A DNA stretch of 64,000 nucleotides from NCBI RefSeq assembly GCF_001550095.1, contig NZ_LRUC01000018.1, positions 124,001 to 188,000 on the forward strand, written 5' to 3'. Source of the stretch: Celeribacter ethanolicus. Its GTDB lineage: Bacteria > Pseudomonadota > Alphaproteobacteria > Rhodobacterales > Rhodobacteraceae. A program made the position numbers and the translations under genes. Positions 9,184 to 15,999 of this stretch are shown here, piece by piece; the stretch's first letter is position 1; each line of letters begins with the position of its first letter. A model generated the notes under the pieces. It ran no database searches and was not told where the DNA came from. It saw nothing but the letters and a program-made list of their open reading frames with translations.

Positions 9184-9209
9184 AACCCGCACGGTTTCCC
9201 GTGCGGGTT
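9184..9209 (-). terminator. Intrinsic terminator of mrp
   Basis: Perfect 11-bp stem AACCCGCACGG/CCGTGCGGGTT with a 4-base loop; on the minus strand it is followed by TTTTCTTCT. It lies about 34 bases after the mrp stop. Confidence 0.85.
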
Positions 9210-9242
9210 CGATGTCGATCTGTGGCGCGAAAGCCGCAGCCG

Positions 9243-10346
9243 TCAGGCCAGCCCGACCTGAACCAGACGCTCGGCAAGCTTCATATAGGGCTCGGCCAGC
9301 GGGCTGTCGGTCGCCGCGACCGGCACGCCGGAGTCGCCCGCAAGCCGCGCTTCGAGCGCCAGCGGCAACTCGGCCAGAAGCGGCACGTCGAGCTTCGCCG
9401 CCTCCGCCGCCACCCCGCCATGGCCGAAGATATGCTCTTCATGGCCACAGTTCGGACAGACATAGGTGGACATATTCTCAATCAACCCCAAAACCGGCAC
9501 TTTCAGCTTTTCGAACATCGAAATCCCGCGCCGCGCGTCGATCAGCGCCACGTCCTGCGGCGTCGAAACCACCAGCGCGCCGGTGAGTTCGGTTTTCTGG
9601 CCCAGCGTCAACTGCACATCGCCGGTGCCCGGCGGCATGTCGATCAACAAAACGTCCAGCTCACCCCAAGCCACCTGCCCGAGCATCTGCTGCATCGCCC
9701 CCATGAGCATCGGCCCGCGCCAGACCACCGCTTCCCCGTCGGGTATCATGAATCCGATCGACATCAGCGTGACGCCATGAGCGTGCAGCGGCTCGATGGT
9801 TTGACCGTCTGGGGAGGCCGGGCGTTTATTGATCCCCATCATGCGCGGCTGCGACGGGCCGTAGATGTCGGCGTCGAGCAACCCGACCTTGCGCCCCTGA
9901 CGCGCCAGCGCCACGGCGAGGTTGGCGGAGACTGTGGATTTGCCCACGCCGCCCTTGCCCGAGGCGATGGCGATGATGTGTTTGACTCCCGGCACGCCTT
10001 GCTTGCCCTGCTGCGGGGTCGGATGGCGTCCGATCTTGAGGCTCGGCGGCTCACCCGCGGGCGCGGCAGGCTTGGCGGCAGGCCCAGGCTTGGCGGCAGG
10101 CCCATGTGCCGTGGTCACGATGGACACCTTCGTCACGCCGGGCAGCGATTCGAGCCTGGCGCGCGCCACGGCCTCGACCCCACCCAGAGCCTGCGCCGTC
10201 GCCGCATCCGGCGCTTCGATCACGAAACTGACCGCCCCCTCCTTCACCGAAAGCGCCCGAATGAGGTCACGCTCAACCAGCGAAGTGCCATCCGGCAGCT
10301 TCACCCCCGCGAGCGCCGTCATAATCCTGTCTTGATCTGCGGACAT
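9243..10346 (-). CDS. apbC: Mrp/ApbC family iron-sulfur cluster carrier ATPase
   Basis: Cytosolic P-loop ATPase that delivers Fe-S clusters to apo-proteins. I use the ATG at 10346, preceded by AAGGAAG; longer readings lack support. The 367-residue product has an N-terminal DUF59/MIP18-like domain (about 5-80), a low-complexity Ala/Pro/Lys linker with the repeated unit AAKPGPAAKPA (about 90-105), a deviant Walker A GKGGVGKS at 130-137 and the C-terminal CPNC pair that binds the bridging cluster. Monocistronic by its own terminator. The family call is secure. Confidence 0.95.
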   Translation of the reverse strand: MSADQDRIMTALAGVKLPDGTSLVERDLIRALSVKEGAVSFVIEAPDAATAQALGGVEAVARARLESLPGVTKVSIVTTAHGPAAKPGPAAKPAAPAGEPPSLKIGRHPTPQQGKQGVPGVKHIIAIASGKGGVGKSTVSANLAVALARQGRKVGLLDADIYGPSQPRMMGINKRPASPDGQTIEPLHAHGVTLMSIGFMIPDGEAVVWRGPMLMGAMQQMLGQVAWGELDVLLIDMPPGTGDVQLTLGQKTELTGALVVSTPQDVALIDARRGISMFEKLKVPVLGLIENMSTYVCPNCGHEEHIFGHGGVAAEAAKLDVPLLAELPLALEARLAGDSGVPVAATDSPLAEPYMKLAERLVQVGLA

Positions 10347-10700
10347 ACGTCTTCCTTTCCGCCACGTCTCATGGTCTGACCCTTTACCCCGAAATAGGCC
10401 CTTTGCTGACCCTTTTCCACAGCGGTTTGACGCTCCCGGTCCGAAACCTGCCCCCAAAGGTGAAAATAGGTCAGTATTGGTCATGCATTTTCTGCATAGC
10501 GGCATTGCCGACAGGGCGGATTGTGCATTCGCAGCAATTCCCCGATATTGAAATCAACGAAAGCAGCCGAGGCTTGCACCCTTGATCGCTCCAAAGCGGT
10601 TTGCCTCCCGAAAGGAGGCGTTGGCAAAACGCCAGCGAGGACGAGACACGGCAGCGCAGGTCGCGGGGGGTCCCGCACGCACATCTAAGGTTGAAAGCTT
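10347..10700 (+). promoter_or_regulatory. Divergent intergenic region with candidate stress promoter and leader hairpin for the DUF1127-sRNA transcript
   Basis: A candidate RpoH-type promoter is TTGTG at 10521-10525 and CCCCGATAT at 10540-10548, resembling the CTTGAA / CCCCATnT heat-shock pattern with 14-15 bases between; the -35 match is weak. Downstream in the presumed leader is a hairpin GCCTCC-cgaaa-GGAGGC at 10604-10620. Its 3' arm GGAGG is complementary to the CCUCC core of the hairpin loops later in the same transcript. An ATGCA-ttttc-TGCAT dyad near 10484-10498 may be another site. No gene is supported here. Confidence 0.4.
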
Positions 10701-10916
10701 ATGGCTTACGCAAACGACATCGACAGTGCCGCTCCGGCGTCCCCCACCCTCTTCGGTGGGCTGTTCAAATCCATCGCGGAACGCGTTGCGCGCTACCGGG
10801 TCTACCGTGAGACCGTGCTTGAGCTGTCGGACCTGAAGGATCGCGACCTCGCCGATCTCGGATTGTCCCGCGCGTCGATCCGGGCCGTGGCCTACGAAGC
10901 CGCTTACGGCAACTGA
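10701..10916 (+). CDS. DUF1127 (YjiS-like) small protein upstream of the cuckoo sRNA array
   Basis: A 71-residue protein. The C-terminal half (about 30-68) has the DUF1127 pattern, an Arg-rich helix RVARYRVYRETVLELSDL then DRDLADLGLSRASI. In Rhodobacter sphaeroides the gene in the same place, before the CcsR sRNAs, encodes the DUF1127 protein CcaF1, reported to bind RNA and affect sRNA maturation; this gene is the positional and family counterpart. The ribosome site is weak (AAGGTTGAAAGCTT before ATG). The array begins about 10 bases after its stop, which fits processing from one mRNA. Confidence 0.9.
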   Translation: MAYANDIDSAAPASPTLFGGLFKSIAERVARYRVYRETVLELSDLKDRDLADLGLSRASIRAVAYEAAYGN

Positions 10917-10925
10917 AGAATAGAC

Positions 10926-10958
10926 ATCACGGCCCTCTCCTCCTCCCTGGGCCCTGAT
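10926..10958 (+). ncRNA. Cuckoo/CcsR-like sRNA hairpin 1
   Basis: Stem ATCA-C-GGCCC paired with GGGCC-C-TGAT, loop holding CTCCTCCTCCCT. First of eight units; begins 10 bases after the DUF1127 stop. The CCUCCUCCC loop is the defining motif of the cuckoo family and is complementary to Shine-Dalgarno sequences. Confidence 0.85.
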
Positions 10959-10961
10959 ACC

Positions 10962-10998
10962 TGCGGCAGCTCCTCTCCTCCTCCCTGGGGCTGCCGCA
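10962..10998 (+). ncRNA. Cuckoo/CcsR-like sRNA hairpin 2
   Basis: Perfect 9-bp stem TGCGGCAGC/GCTGCCGCA enclosing a longer 19-base loop with CTCCTCCTCCCT. The stem sequence is unrelated to unit 1 while the loop is identical, so the loop is the conserved part. Confidence 0.85.
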
Positions 10999-11010
10999 TC
11001 AGATACCGGA

Positions 11011-11043
11011 ATTCGGGGCCTCTCCTCCTCCCTTGGCCCTGAT
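11011..11043 (+). ncRNA. Cuckoo/CcsR-like sRNA hairpin 3
   Basis: Stem GGGGCC (11015-11020) with GGCCCT (11035-11040), loop TCTCCTCCTCCCTT. The flank TGAT after the stem resembles that of unit 1, suggesting units 1 and 3 are duplicates. Confidence 0.82.
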
Positions 11044-11050
11044 GACCAGA

Positions 11051-11082
11051 GCGGCGATGCTTCCTCCTCCCTGCATCGTCGC
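11051..11082 (+). ncRNA. Cuckoo/CcsR-like sRNA hairpin 4
   Basis: Ten-bp stem GCGGCGATGC/GCATCGTCGC with one G-U pair, loop TTCCTCCTCCCT. A small GNRA-type hairpin GGGC-gaaa-GCCC follows at 11092-11103 and separates units 4 and 5. Confidence 0.85.
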
Positions 11083-11110
11083 ACCTATACCGGGCGAAAG
11101 CCCAAGAAAT

Positions 11111-11141
11111 CGGTCCCTCTCTCCTCCTCCCTGAGGGGTCG
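11111..11141 (+). ncRNA. Cuckoo/CcsR-like sRNA hairpin 5
   Basis: Nine-bp stem CGGTCCCTC/GAGGGGTCG with two G-U pairs, loop TCTCCTCCTCCCT. The compensating wobble pairs argue that the fold is maintained. Confidence 0.83.
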
Positions 11142-11150
11142 TGACTGAAG

Positions 11151-11184
11151 GCGGCGGTGCCTTCCTCCTCCCTGGTACCGCCGC
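11151..11184 (+). ncRNA. Cuckoo/CcsR-like sRNA hairpin 6
   Basis: Eleven-bp stem GCGGCGGTGCC/GGTACCGCCGC with one G-U pair, loop TTCCTCCTCCCT. A U-rich stretch ATTTCTTTTC follows and might cause partial termination. Confidence 0.85.
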
Positions 11185-11200
11185 ATTTCTTTTCAGAATA

Positions 11201-11229
11201 CGGGTCCTCTCCTCCTCCCTTGGGGCCCG
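11201..11229 (+). ncRNA. Cuckoo/CcsR-like sRNA hairpin 7
   Basis: Seven-bp stem CGGGTCC/GGGCCCG with one G-U pair, loop TCTCCTCCTCCCTTG. The stem is the weakest of the array but the loop is intact. Confidence 0.8.
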
Positions 11230-11238
11230 ATACCAAGA

Positions 11239-11285
11239 GACACCCGTGCCCCTCCTCCTCCCTGGGCGCGGGTGTCTTGCTTTTT
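11239..11285 (+). ncRNA. Cuckoo/CcsR-like sRNA hairpin 8, doubling as the transcript terminator
   Basis: Thirteen-bp stem GACACCCGTGCCC/GGGCGCGGGTGTC with one G-U pair, loop CTCCTCCTCCCT, followed by TTGCTTTTT. The last unit therefore carries the intrinsic terminator of the whole DUF1127-array transcript. Confidence 0.88.
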
Positions 11286-11353
11286 ACCGATCAGACATCA
11301 GAAACTTTGAGCAGCCTCCTCCGGCTGGGGAAACGCGCAAGGCAATCACCGGC

Positions 11354-12511
11354 TCAGGCGGCGCGGTCGATCACCCGCTCGAAGGCCGGCAGGCCAACCA
11401 GCCCGGGGGCGCCCGCGTATTTCATCGGGTCGAGCGGGTATGGCCGGGCGTGCTTGCGCCCCGGGCGGAGCAACATCACCGGCTTGCGTTCCGGCGCACC
11501 GGAAATCCGTCGGATCAGCGCACTGCCCTCCTTGGGCGTCAGCAAGGGACGCGCCGGATGCTGTGCCCTTTTCCCCGTGAAGAGATCGAGCAGGCTCTCC
11601 ACCGAGCCCTGCTCAACCCCACCCGGCAGATACTGGGCCACCGGACCAAGCACATCGCGCGCCATCTGGCCGAGGTACAGGCTTTCGCAGACCACCCCCC
11701 GGCAGGCAATCAACTCGTGATTGGCGCATAACAGATGGACATAGGAAATCGCATCGCGCGGACACAGGCGAATCGCATCGCCATCAAGGAAGGACACCGC
11801 CGGGACCAGCACCTCTGCCCCTCGCCCGTCCTGCATCTCCTCCGGCAGATCGAGAAGGATGCGATGTTGCTGGCTCAACACCAGAGGCGCCTCATTGCCG
11901 AGACTGCCCGGGGCGAAGACCACCGGGGCATGACGCCCCCAGCCCCGCACCCGACGCGCGGCGATCCAGGCAATCGGCTGAACGCCATGATCGAGCGTCA
12001 CGACCCGGTCGCCGGGACGCAACTCCCCCGCCGCGCGCGGCCCCTCCGGGGTTTCGATCGGCATGGACGCCTCGAAACAGACCGCCTGATAGGTGGTCGT
12101 GGCCGATTGGTCGGTGTTGTAGAAACCCGGCGATTGCCCGGCATTGAAACTGCCCCAATACCATGTTTCGAGATCGAATTCCGGGGTCCAGACGATCTGG
12201 ACCAACTCGCCGTTGCTATCGAGCCCCTCGAACACCACGGCATAGCCCTCATCCCCGTTGAGGTTGATATAATCGGAGCGCACCACCGTGGCGTTTTCGA
12301 TCGTATCGCCCCCCTGCCCGGAAAAGGTCAACGTATAGGTATCGCCGGGGGAGAAGACATAGGGACTTTCGTCTCCCTCCTGCGATTCGATGGTCAGAGA
12401 GTTTGTCGAAGTCGGCGGATAGTCGAATTGCGACGTGCCCGGTCCCGAATTCACATTCGAGCCGGTCGATGCCGCGAACTGACTGTCGATGGCCTCGATT
12501 AAGATGGTCAT
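11354..12511 (-). CDS. Hint (Hedgehog/intein) domain protein
   Basis: A 385-residue protein with two parts. Residues 1-145 are acidic, Ser/Thr/Gly-rich and beta-strand-like with no recognised family. From about residue 148 a Hint domain begins at CFEASMPIETPEGP and continues through GELRPGDRVVT and LVLSQQHRIL, the pattern of the Hint_2 group common in Rhodobacteraceae. Hint domains can cleave or splice at the first Cys; whether this one is active is unknown. Start ATG at 12511 is preceded by GAGG 5 bases away. No transport signal or neighbouring partner is evident; it converges on the sRNA array. Confidence 0.8.
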   Translation of the reverse strand: MTILIEAIDSQFAASTGSNVNSGPGTSQFDYPPTSTNSLTIESQEGDESPYVFSPGDTYTLTFSGQGGDTIENATVVRSDYINLNGDEGYAVVFEGLDSNGELVQIVWTPEFDLETWYWGSFNAGQSPGFYNTDQSATTTYQAVCFEASMPIETPEGPRAAGELRPGDRVVTLDHGVQPIAWIAARRVRGWGRHAPVVFAPGSLGNEAPLVLSQQHRILLDLPEEMQDGRGAEVLVPAVSFLDGDAIRLCPRDAISYVHLLCANHELIACRGVVCESLYLGQMARDVLGPVAQYLPGGVEQGSVESLLDLFTGKRAQHPARPLLTPKEGSALIRRISGAPERKPVMLLRPGRKHARPYPLDPMKYAGAPGLVGLPAFERVIDRAA

Positions 12512-12597
12512 GACGCCTCATCCTGATGATCCGGCGCCAGATTAGATGAAAAGGGTTAACCCACGATCAACACGGAAGAATGCCCCGGCCCCACGCG

Positions 12598-15207
12598 TCA
12601 GAACGGCACGTCGTCCGCCTGATCGGCGGGCATCACGAATCCCGCCTTGAGCTTTTTCGTGCCCGAATGATCGAATTCCACCGTGAGGTTTTCGCCCTCG
12701 ATCTCCATTACCTCGCCATAGCCGAATTTCTTGTGGAACACCCGATCCCCAAGGGTGAAAGAGGCGCTGGCCTTCATGTCGATGGTCATGGGCGCGCGCG
12801 GCGTACCCGCCCGCTGCGTACGGCTTTGCATCCGCTTCCATCCCGGCGAATTATAGACATCGGCCTTGGCGGCGCGCTGTTCGAACGTGGTGGATGGCTG
12901 GCTGTCATAGGAGGCCGTCTCGTAAGAGGCGACCGCCGGGCTGCGCTGTCCGCCATAGAGGCCCGACGGCGTCAGGATATCGACATGCTCGGGCGGCAGT
13001 TCGTCGATGAAGCGCGAGGCCAGTTGCGATTGCCATTGGCCGTACACCCGGCGGTTGGCGGCGAAGGAAATGGTGCAAAGCTCCTCGGCGCGGGTGATGC
13101 CGACATAGGCCAGACGACGCTCTTCCTCGAGACCCTTGGTGCCGTTTTCATCCATCGAACGCTGCGACGGGAACAGCCCCTCTTCCCAGCCGGGCAGGAA
13201 GACGACCGGGAACTCAAGCCCCTTGGCGCCGTGCAGCGTCATGATCGTGACCTTCTCGCCGTCTTCACCGCTGTCATTGTCCATGATCAGCGCGACGTGT
13301 TCGAGAAAGCCCGCCAGATTGTCGAATTGTTCCAAGGCTTTGACGAGTTCCTTGAGGTTCTCGAGCCGCCCCGGCGCCTCAGGTGTTTTGTCGTTCTGCC
13401 ACATGGTGGTGTAGCCGCTCTCATCGAGAATTTTCTCGGCCAATTCGATATGGCCGATCTCGGCGGGGTCATAAGCGACATCTTCCACCAGCGCGTCTGG
13501 GTCATCGTCCAAACGATTGACACGCCTCATTTTATGGCCTTCGTAACCAATATCCTCGAAAACATCCATTTCATCATCCGACATGCGCTCATCTTCGAAC
13601 AGCATGTCGTCCTCTTCCTGAATGTCTTCTCCGTCAACGACATAGCGAATTCTCGTGCCATTGAGCGACGACCAGCGCGCGATGTCCGCCACAAGTTGCG
13701 CGACACCCGACTTGGCCTTGCCCTTCAAAAGACCCTCTTCCACGGCAATCCCCGCCGCTTCCAAAAGCGGCACGCCATGGCGGCGGGCGCACATCTGGAT
13801 CTCTTGCAGCGCCTTGTCGCCCACACCGCGTTTCGGCGTGTTGATGATGCGCTCGAAGGCCAGATCGTCCTCAGCCTGGGTGACGATGCGGAAATAGGCC
13901 ATGGCATCGCGGATCTCCATCCGCTCGTAAAACCGCGGCCCGCCGATCACGCGATATGGCAGGCCGATGGAGAGGAACCGATCCTCGAAAGCGCGCATCT
14001 GATGCGAGGCGCGGACCAGAATGGCCATGTCATCGAGGGAATATTTACGAAGGCGGCTCCGCGTGCCACCATGCAGCGCCTCGATTTCTTCACCGACCCA
14101 ACGCGCCTCTTCCTCGCCATCCCAATGGCCGATGAGACGCACCAATTCGCCCTCGGTCTCCGAGGTCCAAAGCTCCTTGCCCAGACGATCCCGGTTGCCC
14201 GCAATCACCGAAGAGGCGGCGGCGAGGATGTGTGGCGTGGAGCGGTAGTTCTGCTCAAGGCGCACGACTTTAGCGCCGGGAAAATCCTTTTCGAACCGCA
14301 GAATGTTGCCCACTTCGGCCCCGCGCCAGCCGTAGATCGACTGGTCATCATCGCCGACGCAACAGATGTTCTTATGCCCGCCCGCAAGGAGCCTGAGCCA
14401 AAGATATTGCGCGACGTTCGTATCCTGATACTCGTCCACAAGGATGTATTTGAACCAGCGCTGATATTGCTCCAAGAGGTCCGGATGTTTCTGGAAAATC
14501 ATCACCATATGCAACAGAAGATCGCCGAAATCGACGGCGTTCAGCGTGGTCAGGCGCTCTTGATACTGTGCGTAAAGTTTGACGCCCATGCCGTTGAATT
14601 CACTGCCTTCTTCACCGGACACAGCAGAGGGTGTGAGGGCGCGATTCTTCCAATTGTCGATCATGCCGGAGAGCTGGCGCGCAGGCCAGCGCTTCTCGTC
14701 GATGCCCGCCGCTGAGATCAGCTGTTTGAGCAATCGGATCGAGTCATCCGTGTCCAGAATGGTGAAGTTCGACTTGAGCCCGACAAGCTCGGCGTGACGG
14801 CGCAAAAGCTTGGCGCTAATCGAGTGAAATGTTCCCATCCAGCGAACTGGTTCTTCGATGTCAAACGGCGTTTTCCTTAGCCGATCCTGCATCTCTTTCG
14901 CCGCTTTGTTTGTGAAAGTCACGGCGAGGATTTCATTTGCACGCGCGCTGTCTGTGGTAATCAGATGCGCAACACGCGCCATGAGCGTTTTCGTCTTACC
15001 TGTACCCGCCCCGGCAAGGATAAGCACAGGACCTTCGAGTGCCTCAACGGCTTCACGTTGTGCAGGGTTTAAATCATCAAGATACACCGTCCCCTTTCGC
15101 GCACCAAAGGCGGCCTCGCGCGCGCCTTGCATCGCGAGTTGGGACAGGGAGGGACGTTGGGGCTGCACCGCCGCCTCGAAGGCGTCGTCTTCATCGAAAC
15201 TGCTCAT
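12598..15207 (-). CDS. uvrD: UvrD/PcrA-type superfamily 1 DNA helicase
   Basis: ATP-dependent 3'-5' DNA helicase of the UvrD/PcrA/Rep family, acting in repair and in clearing transcription-replication conflicts. The 869-residue product is longer than E. coli UvrD (720). It has an N-terminal extension of about 45 residues, Walker A GAGTGKT at about 66-72, the DEYQDT motif, VGDDDQSIYGWRGA, and a C-terminal Tudor-like domain (about 815-860, VFHKKFGYGEVMEIEGENL) that contacts RNA polymerase in PcrA. An acidic insertion (about residues 540-600, rich in DDE/EDE) lies between the helicase domains. UvrD and PcrA cannot be separated by sequence alone here. Confidence 0.93.
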   Translation of the reverse strand: MSSFDEDDAFEAAVQPQRPSLSQLAMQGAREAAFGARKGTVYLDDLNPAQREAVEALEGPVLILAGAGTGKTKTLMARVAHLITTDSARANEILAVTFTNKAAKEMQDRLRKTPFDIEEPVRWMGTFHSISAKLLRRHAELVGLKSNFTILDTDDSIRLLKQLISAAGIDEKRWPARQLSGMIDNWKNRALTPSAVSGEEGSEFNGMGVKLYAQYQERLTTLNAVDFGDLLLHMVMIFQKHPDLLEQYQRWFKYILVDEYQDTNVAQYLWLRLLAGGHKNICCVGDDDQSIYGWRGAEVGNILRFEKDFPGAKVVRLEQNYRSTPHILAAASSVIAGNRDRLGKELWTSETEGELVRLIGHWDGEEEARWVGEEIEALHGGTRSRLRKYSLDDMAILVRASHQMRAFEDRFLSIGLPYRVIGGPRFYERMEIRDAMAYFRIVTQAEDDLAFERIINTPKRGVGDKALQEIQMCARRHGVPLLEAAGIAVEEGLLKGKAKSGVAQLVADIARWSSLNGTRIRYVVDGEDIQEEDDMLFEDERMSDDEMDVFEDIGYEGHKMRRVNRLDDDPDALVEDVAYDPAEIGHIELAEKILDESGYTTMWQNDKTPEAPGRLENLKELVKALEQFDNLAGFLEHVALIMDNDSGEDGEKVTIMTLHGAKGLEFPVVFLPGWEEGLFPSQRSMDENGTKGLEEERRLAYVGITRAEELCTISFAANRRVYGQWQSQLASRFIDELPPEHVDILTPSGLYGGQRSPAVASYETASYDSQPSTTFEQRAAKADVYNSPGWKRMQSRTQRAGTPRAPMTIDMKASASFTLGDRVFHKKFGYGEVMEIEGENLTVEFDHSGTKKLKAGFVMPADQADDVPF

Positions 15208-15252
15208 GGCAGTGAGATTACAGAAGGTCGCAGGCGAGGAAAAGTGCGTTCT

Positions 15253-15861
15253 TCAATTGTTCTCATCATCGCCTGCCGGATCGGACACGGCAGAGAGCAG
15301 ACCGGAGACATAGCGTCCGAAGAGGGTGGAAAAACTCTCGATCTCCTCCCCCGACCAGGCCTGAAAGGCTTTTGCGAACAACCGCCACTTCGACAGGGTG
15401 AAGGCCCGCAGGAAGGTCCGTGCCTTCGGGGTGATCACCAGAACGGATTTGCGCGCATCTTCCTGCACCGCCTGGCGGGTGACATAGCCGCGCGAAACGA
15501 GTTCGGAAACGATGCGCGACGCGCGTGACGGATCGACGGCCATGACCTCCGCCACCATGCCGATGGTCGGCGCCTCCGCTACATCGCGCCCAAGACCGGC
15601 GGTGATCTGGGCAATGGACAAAAGCCCCTGCAGAATCGCGGGTTCGAGCTTTTCGTTCATGCCATCGAGGACGCGGCCCTTGAACTCGCCCTTTTCCGCC
15701 ATGCGCCGCCACTGGAACATCGCCAGATCGAGCGACAGAAGCGCTTCGATGGCCACGTCGGAAAAGCCTTCGCCCTCAAGGTAGTCGGGCACGCCCGCGC
15801 GAATACGCGGATCGGGAGAGGCCTGTCGGGCGTCGAGAGAAGAGGTATCATCCATGCTCAT
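15253..15861 (-). CDS. MarR family transcriptional regulator
   Basis: A 202-residue winged-helix regulator. The segment AQITAGLGRDVAEAPTIGMVAEVMAVDPSRASRIVSELVSRGYV (about 85-130, quoted here only by its core VDPSRASRIVSEL) is the MarR recognition helix region, followed by a wing RQAVQEDARKS. The start is the ATG at 15861. It is divergent from the MFS exporter at 16000, a classic repressor/efflux arrangement, with CACAT/ATGTG dyads between the two. The inducing ligand is not known. Confidence 0.88.
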   Translation of the reverse strand: MSMDDTSSLDARQASPDPRIRAGVPDYLEGEGFSDVAIEALLSLDLAMFQWRRMAEKGEFKGRVLDGMNEKLEPAILQGLLSIAQITAGLGRDVAEAPTIGMVAEVMAVDPSRASRIVSELVSRGYVTRQAVQEDARKSVLVITPKARTFLRAFTLSKWRLFAKAFQAWSGEEIESFSTLFGRYVSGLLSAVSDPAGDDENN

Positions 15862-15874
15862 GACATGTCCGTCG

Positions 15875-15941
15875 CACAACCATGTGTGAATGTCAAATTC
15901 ATGATAGACACATTTATGTGCTATTGACACATATTGATGTG
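15875..15941. promoter_or_regulatory. Operator dyads between the MarR regulator and MFS exporter
   Basis: Three dyads lie in the 138-bp divergent gap: CACA-acca-TGTG (15875-15886), CACAT-tt-ATGTG (15909-15920) and CACAT-attg-ATGTG (15928-15941). MarR proteins bind such palindromes as dimers, so I infer repression of both genes by the adjacent regulator. Confidence 0.55.
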
Positions 15942-15999
15942 AGCGCTACCTCCCGAACGACACGTCAAGCACGGGCCCGCACGGGCCAAAGGAGTTTCC

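Noticed and set aside
10926-11285. The regular CTCCTCCTCCCT repeats looked like a CRISPR or VNTR array.
   Set aside because: Repeat units are loop sequences inside hairpins with unrelated stems, spacing is irregular (29-40 bases), no cas genes are near, and a DUF1127 gene precedes it; this is the cuckoo sRNA pattern.
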